Made by a program: the position numbers and the translations under genes | Assembly (NCBI GenBank): GCA_965225625.1 | Contig: CBDDBH010000029.1 | Span: forward strand, 222,889 to 286,888 | From: CBDDBH01 sp965225625 | GTDB lineage: Bacteria > Pseudomonadota > Gammaproteobacteria > JADZEE01 | Direction: 5' to 3' | Length of the DNA: 64,000 nucleotides | Shown: positions 52,885-61,849 of the stretch, in pieces | Numbering within the stretch: the first letter of the stretch is position 1 | Layout of the letters: every line of letters starts with the position of its first letter | The notes under the pieces: model-generated | Database searches by the model: none | The model's input: the letters and a program-made list of their open reading frames with translations, nothing else | Told to the model about the DNA's origin: nothing

Positions 52885-53319
52885 TCAATCGGCTTCCCAG
52901 AAAAATGCATACCAGTCTCCGGAGATGTGGGTATAGCCAACAAAACCCTCGACTGCCGCTGCATCTGGTCGCATAACCTCGAGGTTCTCGTAGATTTTTT
53001 CGGGCGCAGATGGCGAATACGCGATCCCAGTTCCATAAGAACCTAAACCAAAGCCTTTAACGTGCGTGTGGTAGTTCACCATCGGCATCGGCGTCGAGCG
53101 AAGCTGTAGGAATTGATAGACCTCGCCTTTTGCAAGCGCGGGATCCATTTGCTTGCCTTCACTCAGCGCGGCCAGGATTTCCACGTTAACGCGTTGCAAG
53201 ACCACCTGATGTTGGGCGAAATAGCCCTTCATTCCATCAGTTGTGGGTAAGGCTTCCTCCTGACCGAGGAAAAGCCACACGACGAAAAAAATTACGATGC
53301 CGAGAACGATGATCTTCAT
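52885..53319 (-). CDS. Membrane-anchored hypothetical protein
   Basis: A 144-residue protein starting at Met 53319, with one N-terminal hydrophobic helix ('MKIIVLGIVIFFVVWLFLG') and a soluble domain. That domain includes 'NYHTHVKGFGLGSYGTGIAY' and ends 'VGYTHISGDWYAFFWEAD'. I do not recognise the family. The aromatic-rich C-terminus suggests a small beta-rich periplasmic domain. It is codirectional with the PadC/MoaF-like gene downstream. Confidence 0.6.
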   Translation of the reverse strand: MKIIVLGIVIFFVVWLFLGQEEALPTTDGMKGYFAQHQVVLQRVNVEILAALSEGKQMDPALAKGEVYQFLQLRSTPMPMVNYHTHVKGFGLGSYGTGIAYSPSAPEKIYENLEVMRPDAAAVEGFVGYTHISGDWYAFFWEAD

Positions 53320-53484
53320 TGAACGAGTCCCCCGCACTTAACGGTGAGGCCGGGTGCGTGCGACGCCGCTCCCCCGACGAACACCCTTAATACTAACTCC
53401 ATTTTGCTGTCGGTCGGTGTGATGACCGGGGGATATTCCGTGGAATTGCGGAAAAGGGCGTTTGTTCGGCCTATACTCATTTGA

Positions 53485-53721
53485 TGGGCCAGCCCGGGCG
53501 ACCCTGATCCTGATTTTACGCCTGTATTACCCTGGGATGTATCACCCCGTGATGACGTCGATTTACTCGATGGACGTGTTGGTCTGCAGGGAAATACCTG
53601 GTCCTTAATGGCGTGGTCAAGGAACCTGTTGGATGAGGAATATAATGACGAATTTAGCCATCCGTTTGTCTGGAAGGCACAACCTGTCAAATGGGGTATT
53701 GATTTTTCAAAGCAATTTTAA
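53485..53721 (+). pseudogene. TonB-dependent receptor, C-terminal remnant
   Basis: A 78-codon open frame without a start, immediately after an in-frame TGA (53482). It ends 'WSLMAWSRNLLDEEYNDEFS' then 'KAQPVKWGIDFSKQF' and TAA. This is the standard C-terminus of TonB-dependent outer-membrane receptors: the N-L-x-D-x-x-Y-x box of the last strands and a terminal Phe. The preceding ~600 residues are absent. It begins the AT-richer stretch that includes the MetE-like gene 31 nt downstream. Confidence 0.72.
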
Positions 53722-53752
53722 AACTATCGACTGTTGATGAGGAATATACTAA

Positions 53753-54896
53753 TTGAATAAAAGCAATGAACGTATCCTTACTACCCACGCAGGTAGTTTA
53801 CCTCGGCCAGAAGATCTCACGCGTCAAATGTGGGACCTGCTCGATGGAAAGGATGTTGATGAGGATGCTCTTGATGCCCGCGTAACACAGGCAGTGGCTG
53901 AAGTCGTTAACAAACAAAACGAGATCGGTATTGATGTCATATCCGATGGTGAAATGAGTAAGGTTGGTTTCAGTAACTATGCAATGCAACGTTATTCAGG
54001 ATTCGGTGAACAAACACAATTTTCAGCCACCGACATAGGTGATTTTCCTTCGATCATTAACAAACTGTTTGTTGAGGACGAAGGAGGAAAGCACGTTATT
54101 ATGCGTTGTGTAGAGGGTCCGCTTGAATTAAAAGACCCTGAAGCAGTACAAAAGGATATCTCGAATTTCATTGCTGCATTGGGTGATAAAGACCCAGATG
54201 ATGCATTTATCCCTGCTGTCACCCCCGGGGCAAATGCTATTCAATTTTCCTAACAAATATTATGCATCAGATGAGGAATATCTTGAGGCAGCAGCCAACG
54301 CGTTAAGGTATGAATACGAAGCGATCATTAATGCGGGATTTAATTTACAGCTCGATGCACCTGATTTGCCCATGCGCGCACATAGCTTTACAGAAGATAC
54401 TGGTGTTGCCGATATGGAACACTATGTACCCATGTCAATTGAATCTATGAATGAAGCTATCAAGGGACTACCTTCTGACAAGATCAGACTCCATTTTTGT
54501 TGGGGCAATTATGCAGGTCCGCACCATCACGACATTGAGCTGAAGGAAATCATTGAACCAGTATTAAAGATCAATGCTGATTTTATTTATTTTGAGGCTG
54601 CCAATCCCCGACATGCACATGAATGGGAAGTGTGGGCGGATACGAAAATTCCTGATGGCAAAGCCCTGATCCCGGGTGTTATTGATACATTGACAAACCA
54701 TGTAGAACATCCACGACTTGGTGCACAGCGATTGGAAAAATTCGCCGAGATTGCCGGTAAGGAAAATGTTATCGGTGGCACGGATTGTGGATTCGGAACT
54801 TTTGTCGGATGGTCAGGAACTGATCCCGAAGTGGCATGGTTAAAACTTCAATCCCTGGCTAATGGTGCTGCCATTGCATCAGATAAACTTTGGTAA
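53753..54896 (+). pseudogene. MetE-like (cobalamin-independent methionine synthase C-terminal type) protein, frameshifted
   Basis: Two frames make one ~380-residue protein like stand-alone MetE C-terminal-domain enzymes. The first part from TTG 53753 has 'ILTTHAGSLPRPEDL' and 'QNEIGIDVISDGEMSKVGFS', and ends at 'TPGANAIQFS'. The second part has 'FPNKYYASDEEYLEAAANAL', 'FNLQLDAPDLPM', 'LHFCWGNYAGPHHHDIELKE' (zinc-ligand H-x-C), and 'IGGTDCGFGTF' (second Cys). Deleting one T of the run at 54245-54248 joins them. The gene is clearly AT-richer than its neighbours, suggesting separate origin. These proteins move methyl groups onto thiols, often in catabolism. Confidence 0.83.
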
Positions 54897-54911
54897 TTAA
54901 AACGAGACGTT

Positions 54912-54959
54912 GTCAGGTCTTGCCTTTTGCCCGCAGGCTAGCAAAAGGCAAGACCTGAC
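54912..54959. repeat. Palindromic dispersed element, copy C
   Basis: Arms 54912-54930 and 54941-54959 are identical to copy A; the loop is CCGCAGGCTA. GAGACGTT precedes it. A second, partial right half (CAAAGGCAAGATCTGACCCT, 54971-54990) follows, ending in TAAAATTT, so the tail of the element has begun to duplicate. Confidence 0.95.
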
Positions 54960-55055
54960 CCTTAAAATTTCAAAGGCAAGATCTGACCCTTAAAATTTCT
55001 TGGTTTTTCGTTGTGGGGCGGGGAACGCGGAGCTGCCATTCGCCGGGAGCGCAGG

Positions 55056-56120
55056 ATGAACACGAATCGAAGGAGCTTTATCAAAAACTCGGCTTTGCTC
55101 GCCGCAGGGGCGAAACTCGGATTCGCCGGAACTCAGTCATTAGCGGCGGAGAGCCCGTCACAGTCATCGCTGTTGCCCGGGATTATCGATACCCATGTTC
55201 ATGCTGTGGGTACTGCCGCTCACACCAAAGATTTGGGCGATAAAGTCAAAACGATGGCAGACAAAATCTCACTTTACTCCAGATATCCGGAGTTACTCAA
55301 AAACGCGCAGTTCGAAGCTCCCTTGGATATCAGTGACATTCTTATAGAACACATGGATAACAATGGTATTGGTCACGCCATAGTTCAAACCGATTGGCTC
55401 GGTTCGAATGATCTTGTGGCTGCTACAGTCAAGAAACATCCGGACAGGTTTTCCGGTTTATTGGCTCTGCAGCGGTGGACTGATTTGCCTAAAGACCCAC
55501 ACACTGAAGAAAAACAATTGGCTAATGCCAGGGCTAAGGCAGCAGAAGAGGTAACACGTGGCGTTGAAGAACTAGGCCTGAAAGGCGTTGGCGAATTTTT
55601 TGTGCGCTCATTCACGATGGAATCCCATCCTGAGAAAATCGCGAAAGATATGAAACCGGTTATGGATGCGGTAGCCAGATACAAAGTGCCCATTCAATTC
55701 TCAACGGGCTGGAGCATGTTTCCCCATGGTCTGTCTTATGGTGATCCGCTGTGGGTCGACGAGATTGCCTACGCTTATCCCGAAGTCTCGATAATCTTGA
55801 CTAAGATGGGACGCAGCATTCAACACCTTTTCGACAACGCTCTGATGGTAGCTTCACGTAACATAAACGTGTACTTCGACATCGTGGATTCCAGCTCGCA
55901 ACACATCCGCCAAGCGGTCGACAGGATCGGAGCGGGACGCCTGATGTTTGGTACAGACTGGGGTGGCCCTACGCGCTGGGTGCGTGAGCCTTATGGTGTA
56001 GTTGAAAAGCATAAGCGACTGTTGGATGGTGCAAATCTTTCGGGCAGTGAGCGTGCGCAAATAGAGTGGAAGACGGCTGCAAAGATTTTTCAACTAACTC
56101 TGCCCATCCCATCCACATGA
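55056..56120 (+). CDS. Tat-exported amidohydrolase-2 family protein (paralogue 2)
   Basis: A 354-residue paralogue of the protein at 17988-19034. It has the same start context (GCAGGATGAACACGAATCGA), the same Tat signal ('MNTNRRSFIKNSALLAAG') and long identical blocks such as 'VKKHPDRFSGLL', 'GLKGVGEFFVRSFTMESHPE' and 'RQAVDRIGAGRLMFGTDWGG'. The metal site is in 'IIDTHVHAVG' and the catalytic Asp in 'FGTDWGG'. Differences cluster after the signal peptide and near the C-terminus ('LTLPIPST'). Both copies look intact, so both may be active. Confidence 0.9.
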   Translation: MNTNRRSFIKNSALLAAGAKLGFAGTQSLAAESPSQSSLLPGIIDTHVHAVGTAAHTKDLGDKVKTMADKISLYSRYPELLKNAQFEAPLDISDILIEHMDNNGIGHAIVQTDWLGSNDLVAATVKKHPDRFSGLLALQRWTDLPKDPHTEEKQLANARAKAAEEVTRGVEELGLKGVGEFFVRSFTMESHPEKIAKDMKPVMDAVARYKVPIQFSTGWSMFPHGLSYGDPLWVDEIAYAYPEVSIILTKMGRSIQHLFDNALMVASRNINVYFDIVDSSSQHIRQAVDRIGAGRLMFGTDWGGPTRWVREPYGVVEKHKRLLDGANLSGSERAQIEWKTAAKIFQLTLPIPST

Positions 56121-56201
56121 TCGCGGCTGACAATAGGGTAGAGACCACGATTTTCTAGTTGTCCGCGGTCTGTTTCATCGCGAAAACGCCGTAGAAAACG
56201 G

Positions 56202-56555
56202 CTAAATATGTGGCAGCCGTTGGCCGTCGTGCAGCGCCACGAACCGTTCCGCGCCGCCGTATTCCTGAAAACTGTTGGCAACCTCGGGTTGTCCGTAGAC
56301 TTCGATCGCGAACGAAATATCTGCCAAAGCAAAAGTTAAATGCAAAAGATTGTGCTCTGCATTCGTCAATGCGGCGAGGTCGAATTCATTCAGGTGGACT
56401 ATTATCTCGTCCATCCGGGGGATTATTGCTTCGTAAAACGCGCGGATTTCAACCATGTCTTCAGTGAGGCGTTTTTGATTGCGCTCGGTCTCACGTGCTA
56501 GCGCCCAGTCGGCAAAGCGTTCGAGGTCGCTGAATTGTGCAGGAAACAGGTTCAC
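56202..56555 (-). CDS. Small helical protein coupled to a Rieske oxygenase (copy 2)
   Basis: A 117-residue homologue of the protein at 42370-42714. Its GTG start overlaps the TGA stop of the upstream Rieske gene by four bases (GTGA). The shared core is 'IRAFYEAIIPRMDEIIVHLN'; flanks differ. No Cys or metal motif is conserved between the copies, which argues for a structural or docking role. The frame is intact although the partner Rieske gene is broken. Confidence 0.8.
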   Translation of the reverse strand: MNLFPAQFSDLERFADWALARETERNQKRLTEDMVEIRAFYEAIIPRMDEIIVHLNEFDLAALTNAEHNLLHLTFALADISFAIEVYGQPEVANSFQEYGGAERFVALHDGQRLPHI

Positions 56556-57798
56556 GACAGAGCTTGCTGTGCTCGTTCGGTGTCATGGTTGACGTAATCC
56601 ATGACGATTTTGAAAGTGTGACGCGGTAACAGTTCCTGATCGTGCAAAATAAAGTGCTGCTTGGCGCCTGACTTCAATGTCGATTGAACTGATTCCATCG
56701 CGGTGGTGTCTTCCAACCAATTCTCGCGCATCAACAAATGAGCATATTCCTGACTGAAGCGCTCGCCGGCATTTCGCGGCGCTGTGTAGTAAGTATTGCC
56801 GATCCATCGCGTTCTATCGGCGGCGAGTGGATGGAACTCGTGGGTGAAATAGGTGCCGTCGACCAGGTGCACGAGGAAGTTTGGAAAGAAATGCGTTAAC
56901 TCGAAGGCAAATTTGCTGTTGCCGGTCGAATTGACCGCTGCTGGCAACCACGTCTTAGCATTGGATTGGCGTTTTGTGGACATCGCACCCCCAACGCTGC
57001 GCAATTGCTTCGGTGACACGCGGCTGATAGTCGGGATTTCCCGGTACACCCATGACGGCGTGGCGGCCAAAGATACTGGCGTACGGGATCTGGCAAAGTG
57101 GGTTGTCAGCCGAAGTAAACGTCCCGGAACCCCCACTTGCCGTGAATGAATACCACATGATAGGCCTCAGTAAATGCATCGAGCGCGACTTTCCAGTTAC
57201 AGCGCAAATCTGCCGAATAGGTGTAGCGTTCGGGCGCATTTTCGAACGGGAAGTCCGCGATTCGGCTGCCCGCTTCGCCGAGATATTCTTCCAGCGTTTC
57301 GCCCGGCTGTGTGTCGAGATTTATGAAGATCAAACCTCGCCAAACGTCGACATTGACGGTGGCCAGGTTACAAGCGCTACGATCGAGCCGATAAAACATC
57401 TGCTCGTCAGGCACAGTTCGAAGCTGTCCGTCAGTTAAATAGGTCCAGCCGTGCATTCGACAACTGAATCCGGATTCCCGGCCCGCGTCGTCCCACACGA
57501 GTTTGTTGCCGCGATGCGAGCACACGTTGTGAAAAGCACGGATCTGATTATCTTCGCCGCGCACAACAAGAACCTAGGTGTCCGCGACTGTTAAGTCACA
57601 AACGAAATAACTGCCCGGATCCGGGATTTGTTCGACCCTGCCCACCTTCAACCAGGCGCGACGGAACAGCCGGTCTTTCTCCCCTTGGAAGTGGGTTTCA
57701 GAAAAGTACGGTTCGATCGGGATCGGCTCGGTACCGAGTTCGGGGTAATGGGTGGTGAGACCGCGTTCGCCGATGATCGTCTGCGTGATGCTCGCCAT
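56552..57798 (-). pseudogene. Rieske non-heme iron oxygenase alpha subunit, broken by one stop and two frameshifts
   Basis: Starts 'MASITQTIIGERGLTTHYPE' at 57798. An in-frame TAG at 57574-57576 interrupts 'LTVADT|VLVVRGEDN'. The next segment has the Rieske motifs 'HNVCSHRGNKLVWD' and 'FSCRMHGWTYL' and the iron site 'FTEAYHVVFIH', then shifts frame after '..HGKWG'. A middle piece ('ADNPLCQIPYASIFGRHAVM') shifts again near 'CDVHKT' into the last part ('FELTHFFPNFLVHLVDGTYF', 'TFKIVMDYVNHDTERAQ'). Three lesions in one gene make inactivation likely. It overlaps the small helical protein gene at its 3' end. Confidence 0.87.
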
Positions 57799-58110
57799 GA
57801 TGCAGCCGTCCGTCCTGGGTGGTATTAAAGTATGGGCAGAATAAACGCCCTTTCCCCGCAATTCTGCACTGGGGGTTCACGGGCAGTAGGCCCAACTGAA
57901 AAGCTGCAAGGATCCAGCCGAACAGCACGCCAAAATTATTCATTCCGCGGTCCTTACTGTAGGAATTAAGGGAGGCATCGGGCATTCCAATGCAAGCGCA
58001 ATAATGCGGATCAATTCTCCCTCTTGAGGCTTGAATTGATTATCGTGCATCACGAATCGCTAAGACGCCAAGAGCACTCGGGAATTTGATGCGATAGTGC
58101 TTACTGGAAG
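57799..58110. other. 312-nt gap without a supported gene
   Basis: No gene, repeat or site recognised between the broken Rieske gene and the reductive-dehalogenase-like fragment. Confidence 0.6.
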
Positions 58111-58308
58111 TTATGCTTGTCGACTAAGCTGAACACGATTGAAAGGAACCCGTAGCTTACCGAGCCAGTGGTATATCGGCGTCGGCCTGAGAACGGTCGT
58201 CTCGCAGACGCCGTTGATCTCATTGCCGGTTATGTGTGGGCGCAGCAATTTGTGCATAAATGAAGGCACATAGCCGCGCTCGACAGTCCTACCAAGAAGG
58301 AATCCCAT
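58111..58308 (-). pseudogene. Reductive-dehalogenase-like protein, N-terminal fragment
   Basis: A 65-codon frame: 'MGFLLGRTVERGYVPSFMHK', 'ITGNEINGVCETTVLRPTP' and 'IYHWLGKLRVPFNRVQL'. It aligns with residues 1-60 of the protein at 34368-35378 ('YEPSLLHKLLIPRKLTGNEI', 'FRRPTPIYHWIGRLKVPFN'). Everything downstream, including both Fe-S motifs, is missing. It confirms that the family starts at this Met and that a second copy once existed near the second Rieske locus. Confidence 0.8.
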
Positions 58309-58340
58309 CCGCGTGCCGTCCTCTTTTACTTACCGCGGCG

Positions 58341-59522
58341 TCAGGGCATCCGCACCGCAATCCCCATACTCTCCGCAACCGCTATCCGCGCCGCCATCTC
58401 CTCGTCCACGACCTGCTTCGACAACCAGGGAAAGTGGTGGTCGTTCTTGGACACCGGTGGTATGCGCTCAGCGATGCGCGACCACGACGTGCCATCGTCT
58501 TCGCTGATGTAGACCTCACCCGCGGACGAACCCATGGCGAACATCATGCCGCCGGGCCAGTGGTGCAGACAGATCGCCTCGATGGCCGCCTTGAATGGGC
58601 TTGGCAGTGTGTTAGTCAGCTCCACCCATTTCCGCCCGCCGTCGGTGCTGCGCGCGATCGTGGAGTCCGCGTTCTGGGTTTGGAACCAGTGGCCGGGATC
58701 GTGCCGCGCCCCGGCCAGATAGAGCGTCTTGCCGTCGCGCGGGTCAAGGAACACGAAGTCGGGATAGCCAATCCGGCCGCTGGCCAGCATCAGATGCTCC
58801 CAGCTCTCGCCCTCATCGGTACTGGCGTAGAACCCTTCGCCGGTGGCGAGATAGAAGTTCTGGGGGTTCCGGGGGTCGATCACCAGCCGGTGGACATCGC
58901 GATAGGCGAGGTCGTCGGGCAAGGAATAGCCGGCGAGCTCAGTCCAGCTGCGCCCGTCGTCGTCCGAGCGCAGCAGCGCGCCCTGTTCGACCAACGCGTA
59001 GATCGTCTCGGCCTTGCCCGGATGGAAGACGATCGACTTGACGTGGGCGATATGCGGCGGCGGCGGGAACGTCCATTTATCCGCGTCCGGCACAAGGCGC
59101 AGGCTTTCGAGCTCGATCCAGGTCTCGCCGAAGTCCTCACTGCGGTAGAGCGCGGCCGGCTCGGTCCCGACGAAGAGGCTCACCCGGTCACCGATCTGGC
59201 GCCGGGCCAGCCCGTACACGTGCGGCCGGTCGAGCCCGTTGGTAAGCTCGCGCCAGGATGCACCCGCGCCGTCCTCGCTCACCCAGACCCCGCCGCTGTC
59301 ATGTGCGCCGGCGAACAGCCGACCCGAGATGGGCTCGAACACGAGCGCGCCCAGATGGCGGTCGGTAAGCGTCCGGTCGGCGAGCCGCCAGGGCGTCCCC
59401 TGGTCCTCGCGGGCGTAGGTCGCAACACCTTCGATGGTCGCCACCACCAACCTGGTCGCCGGCCCGTCCCCCCAGGTCTCGTTCTCGCCATTCGGCGACA
59501 GGTACGCGGTCGTCTCAGCCAT
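58341..59522 (-). CDS. BNR/Asp-box beta-propeller protein (sialidase/VPS10-like)
   Basis: A 393-residue protein made of repeated Asp-box hairpins: 'VWVSEDGAGASWREL', 'LYRSEDFGETWIELES', 'LLRSDDDGRSWTELAG', 'FYASTDEGESWEHLM', 'IARSTDGGRKWVELTN' and 'VYISEDDGTSWSRI'. Each has S-x-D-x-G-x-x-W. There is no signal peptide, and the sialidase catalytic Arg triad and FRIP motif were not seen, so a non-catalytic or exo-hydrolase-like cytoplasmic propeller is more likely than a true sialidase. GC content is notably high. Confidence 0.85.
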   Translation of the reverse strand: MAETTAYLSPNGENETWGDGPATRLVVATIEGVATYAREDQGTPWRLADRTLTDRHLGALVFEPISGRLFAGAHDSGGVWVSEDGAGASWRELTNGLDRPHVYGLARRQIGDRVSLFVGTEPAALYRSEDFGETWIELESLRLVPDADKWTFPPPPHIAHVKSIVFHPGKAETIYALVEQGALLRSDDDGRSWTELAGYSLPDDLAYRDVHRLVIDPRNPQNFYLATGEGFYASTDEGESWEHLMLASGRIGYPDFVFLDPRDGKTLYLAGARHDPGHWFQTQNADSTIARSTDGGRKWVELTNTLPSPFKAAIEAICLHHWPGGMMFAMGSSAGEVYISEDDGTSWSRIAERIPPVSKNDHHFPWLSKQVVDEEMAARIAVAESMGIAVRMP

Positions 59523-59707
59523 CGGTCAGTCCTCTGCGCCAGGGAATGATTTTAGGAATTCGACCATGGCTGCGGACGTGCGTCAAACCGATGGTCAGAC
59601 GGTTGCGCGTTACCCGCTTGCCGTTCTCCGAGGACGATGACGTGATCGAGAAACTTCTGACGGATTGAACCGATCACCCGCCGTACATCTGCGTTCTGGG
59701 TTAGCCT

Positions 59708-60892
59708 GTGTCCGTGAGCGACCAAATCACTACCACGCCGGATCCGCCAGTACCCGAGCCTCGCAGATCGGGTACCGTAGCAGTCTGTCTGGCAAACTGC
59801 CTGGCTTTCGTTCCGCCCAACATGTCCCCCATGATCGTGGCGGGGCTGATTGCCGGCCTCGGATTCAACGAGGCCCAAGCCGGGCTCGTTCTTACCGCCG
59901 AACTTCTGTTCATGGGTATAGGCGCTGCAGGACTGGCGCCTTGGATGGCTCGTTTGAACGCACGATCGGTGAGTCTCGCCGGGGCGTTTCTGCTGCTCGT
60001 GGGTCACGGCGGCGCCGCTGCTGCGGAAAGCATGTGGGCCATCGTCCTGTGGCGCACTGTCGCCGGGCTCGGTGCCGGTACCGTGCTGGCCGCCGTCAAC
60101 GCGACTATCGCCGGCGCCCCCAATCCACCGCGGCTATACGGTCTCGCGCTAATGACATCGCCTCTGGTCGCCACGGTGACCGCCTTCATCATGTCGCGGA
60201 CGGTCGCGGTCCTGGCACACAGCGGCGCCTACGGTGTGCTGGCGGTTCTCACGCTTATCATCGCGCCGATCCTGATCGTTTTCCCCGAGTACCGCGCGCA
60301 GCGCACAGTGCGTTCGCCGGATGCTCTGCCCGAACGCGGGCCGGGGATCGTGCTGTTAATCGCAATCTTTCTTTTTACTGTGAGTATGATGGCCTATTTT
60401 CCGTTCATCGAGCGTTTGGGCGTACGCCTGGATCTGTCGCTCGAGCGCATCGGCGAGATCTTCACCATAGTCGTCGTCGCGGGCGGTGTCGGGGCGGGTT
60501 TCGCAGCAGTGGTCGAAACCCGCTTCGGCGTGGTCGCACCACTGGTCGGCAGTTTGCTGCTGCATTCGGCGGCGATGATACTCGCGATCGAAGTCGCAAC
60601 CATGCCCGCGTATGTCGTCGGGACGGTGCTCGAGGCAGTATGCTTTTCATTTTCCGTGACGTTTCAATTCTCTTTGGCGGCCATGCTCGACCGACACGGG
60701 CGTTGGGCGGCCGCGGCCGGCGGGTCTTTGTCGCTCAGCCTGGGCGTTGGTCCCTACCTCGGTGGCGCGCTGATAGAAAGCGCCGGTTATTCGGCATTGA
60801 GCGTCTTGATCGTGGTGACGACGGTCCCTGCCGTCGCAGCCTTTTGGTGGGTCGCACGAGGCAGGCGTGCAGTGATGACAGACCGCCTTTGA
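59708..60892 (+). CDS. Major facilitator superfamily transporter
   Basis: A 394-residue membrane protein with about twelve hydrophobic helices. Examples are 'AGLVLTAELLFMGIGAAGLA', 'VLWRTVAGLGAGTVLAAVNA' (the TM4-like R-x-x-x-G-x-G-x-G segment) and 'PGIVLLIAIFLFTVSMMAYF'. Start is GTG 59708 or 59714. It is followed after 118 nt by the DUF1989 gene on the same strand, so it may import or export a related nitrogenous compound. Substrate unknown. Confidence 0.87.
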   Translation: MSVSDQITTTPDPPVPEPRRSGTVAVCLANCLAFVPPNMSPMIVAGLIAGLGFNEAQAGLVLTAELLFMGIGAAGLAPWMARLNARSVSLAGAFLLLVGHGGAAAAESMWAIVLWRTVAGLGAGTVLAAVNATIAGAPNPPRLYGLALMTSPLVATVTAFIMSRTVAVLAHSGAYGVLAVLTLIIAPILIVFPEYRAQRTVRSPDALPERGPGIVLLIAIFLFTVSMMAYFPFIERLGVRLDLSLERIGEIFTIVVVAGGVGAGFAAVVETRFGVVAPLVGSLLLHSAAMILAIEVATMPAYVVGTVLEAVCFSFSVTFQFSLAAMLDRHGRWAAAAGGSLSLSLGVGPYLGGALIESAGYSALSVLIVVTTVPAVAAFWWVARGRRAVMTDRL

Positions 60893-61010
60893 TATACGAT
60901 TACTGAGTGTCCGGGCGGCGCCAGCCGCTCTGCCTTCGAGGTGAACGATCTATCCGGGTGACGCGATGAGACATCCGCGGCACACATTTAGATAGAGATG
61001 GAGGAGTTGA

Positions 61011-61634
61011 ATGATGCCCCAGAATGAGGTTTTCATCCCCGCGAATGAGGGTGGCGCCTGCGTAATCCGACGCGGCGAGGTAATCCGAATCGTCGACGTG
61101 GAAGGTCACCAGATTTGCGATTTTACGTGCTTCAACCTACATAACCTGGCTGAGAAGCTCTCGACGGGCGAGACTGTGGCATTCAATCTCGTCAATGACA
61201 CGTGGTCGAGTTACATCACCAAAGGCAGCCGTATCCGTTCGAATCTGCACAACACGATGTTTGAAATCACTGAAGATCATGCACATGGCGTGCACGATCT
61301 ACTCTTTCCACCGTGCTCCAGCGCGGTATATGCGGAATGTCTCGGAGATCCGACCCACAGAAATTGCCGCGACAATCTCGCGCTCGCTGTAGAAGAATAT
61401 GGCCTTCACTATATCGACGTCCCGGAACCGATAAACTTCTTTCAATACTCCCGTCCGCGTCCGGACGGGGTCATAGAATGGCAACCTGCTCCAACTGAGG
61501 CCGGCGAGTACATCGAGCTGAAGGCAGTCATGGATTGCCTTGTCGCGGTATCCGCTTGTCCCTTCGATCTGGAAGTGGAGGGTCAACGAGCCAATGGCGA
61601 TGTATGTACGCCGCTGAAGATTGAGTTCGTGTGA
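61011..61634 (+). CDS. DUF1989 (urea carboxylase-associated) family protein
   Basis: A 207-residue protein preceded by GGAGGAG. It matches DUF1989: 'DVEGHQICDFTCFNLHNLAE' (Q-x-x-D-F), 'LHNTMFEITEDHAHGVHDLL' (HD), 'DPTHRNCRDNLALAVEEYGL' (H-x-x-C-x-x-N), 'DVPEPINFFQ' and 'AVSACPFDLEV' (S-A-C-P). Family members sit beside urea carboxylase and guanidine or pyrimidine utilisation genes. The conserved Asp, His and Cys suggest a metal-dependent enzyme. Here it neighbours a RutA-like monooxygenase and an MFS transporter. Confidence 0.88.
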   Translation: MMPQNEVFIPANEGGACVIRRGEVIRIVDVEGHQICDFTCFNLHNLAEKLSTGETVAFNLVNDTWSSYITKGSRIRSNLHNTMFEITEDHAHGVHDLLFPPCSSAVYAECLGDPTHRNCRDNLALAVEEYGLHYIDVPEPINFFQYSRPRPDGVIEWQPAPTEAGEYIELKAVMDCLVAVSACPFDLEVEGQRANGDVCTPLKIEFV

Positions 61635-61705
61635 TTTGCAATCGCCGTGTTGTCCCGCCTATTACTCCGAGAACCACTCCAAGACCAAACTCGTGGTCAC
61701 TAGGC

Positions 61706-61849
61706 TTACGTCGGATTAAGTTCTGAAAGATAACGAACTAGCGGCTGGATATCGTGTTCGTCGGCAGCGCGCAGCGCGGCTATGTACTTGGCTCGCTCTT
61801 CTGAGGCAAGCTCAAAAAGCCGGTGCGCGTTCAGGCGGCCTTCAAGCAT
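61706..61849 (-). pseudogene. C-terminal remnant of a Fic/DOC-type protein
   Basis: A 47-codon frame overlapping the 3' end of the RutA-like gene: 'MLEGRLNAHRLFELASEERA' then 'KYIAALRAADEHDIQPLVRY' to TAA 61706. The Y-I-A-A-L-x-A-A-D-x-H-D-x-x-P-L pattern is the usual tail of Fic/DOC proteins of the mobile-mystery-protein-B type. The catalytic HPFxxGNGR segment is absent. It is a fragment or, less likely, a chance frame. Confidence 0.5.

Noticed and set aside
58260..59549. 429-residue plus-strand open frame
   Set aside because: It is antisense to the BNR-propeller gene. High GC keeps the frame open, and its Arg/Val/Gly-rich sequence matches no family.
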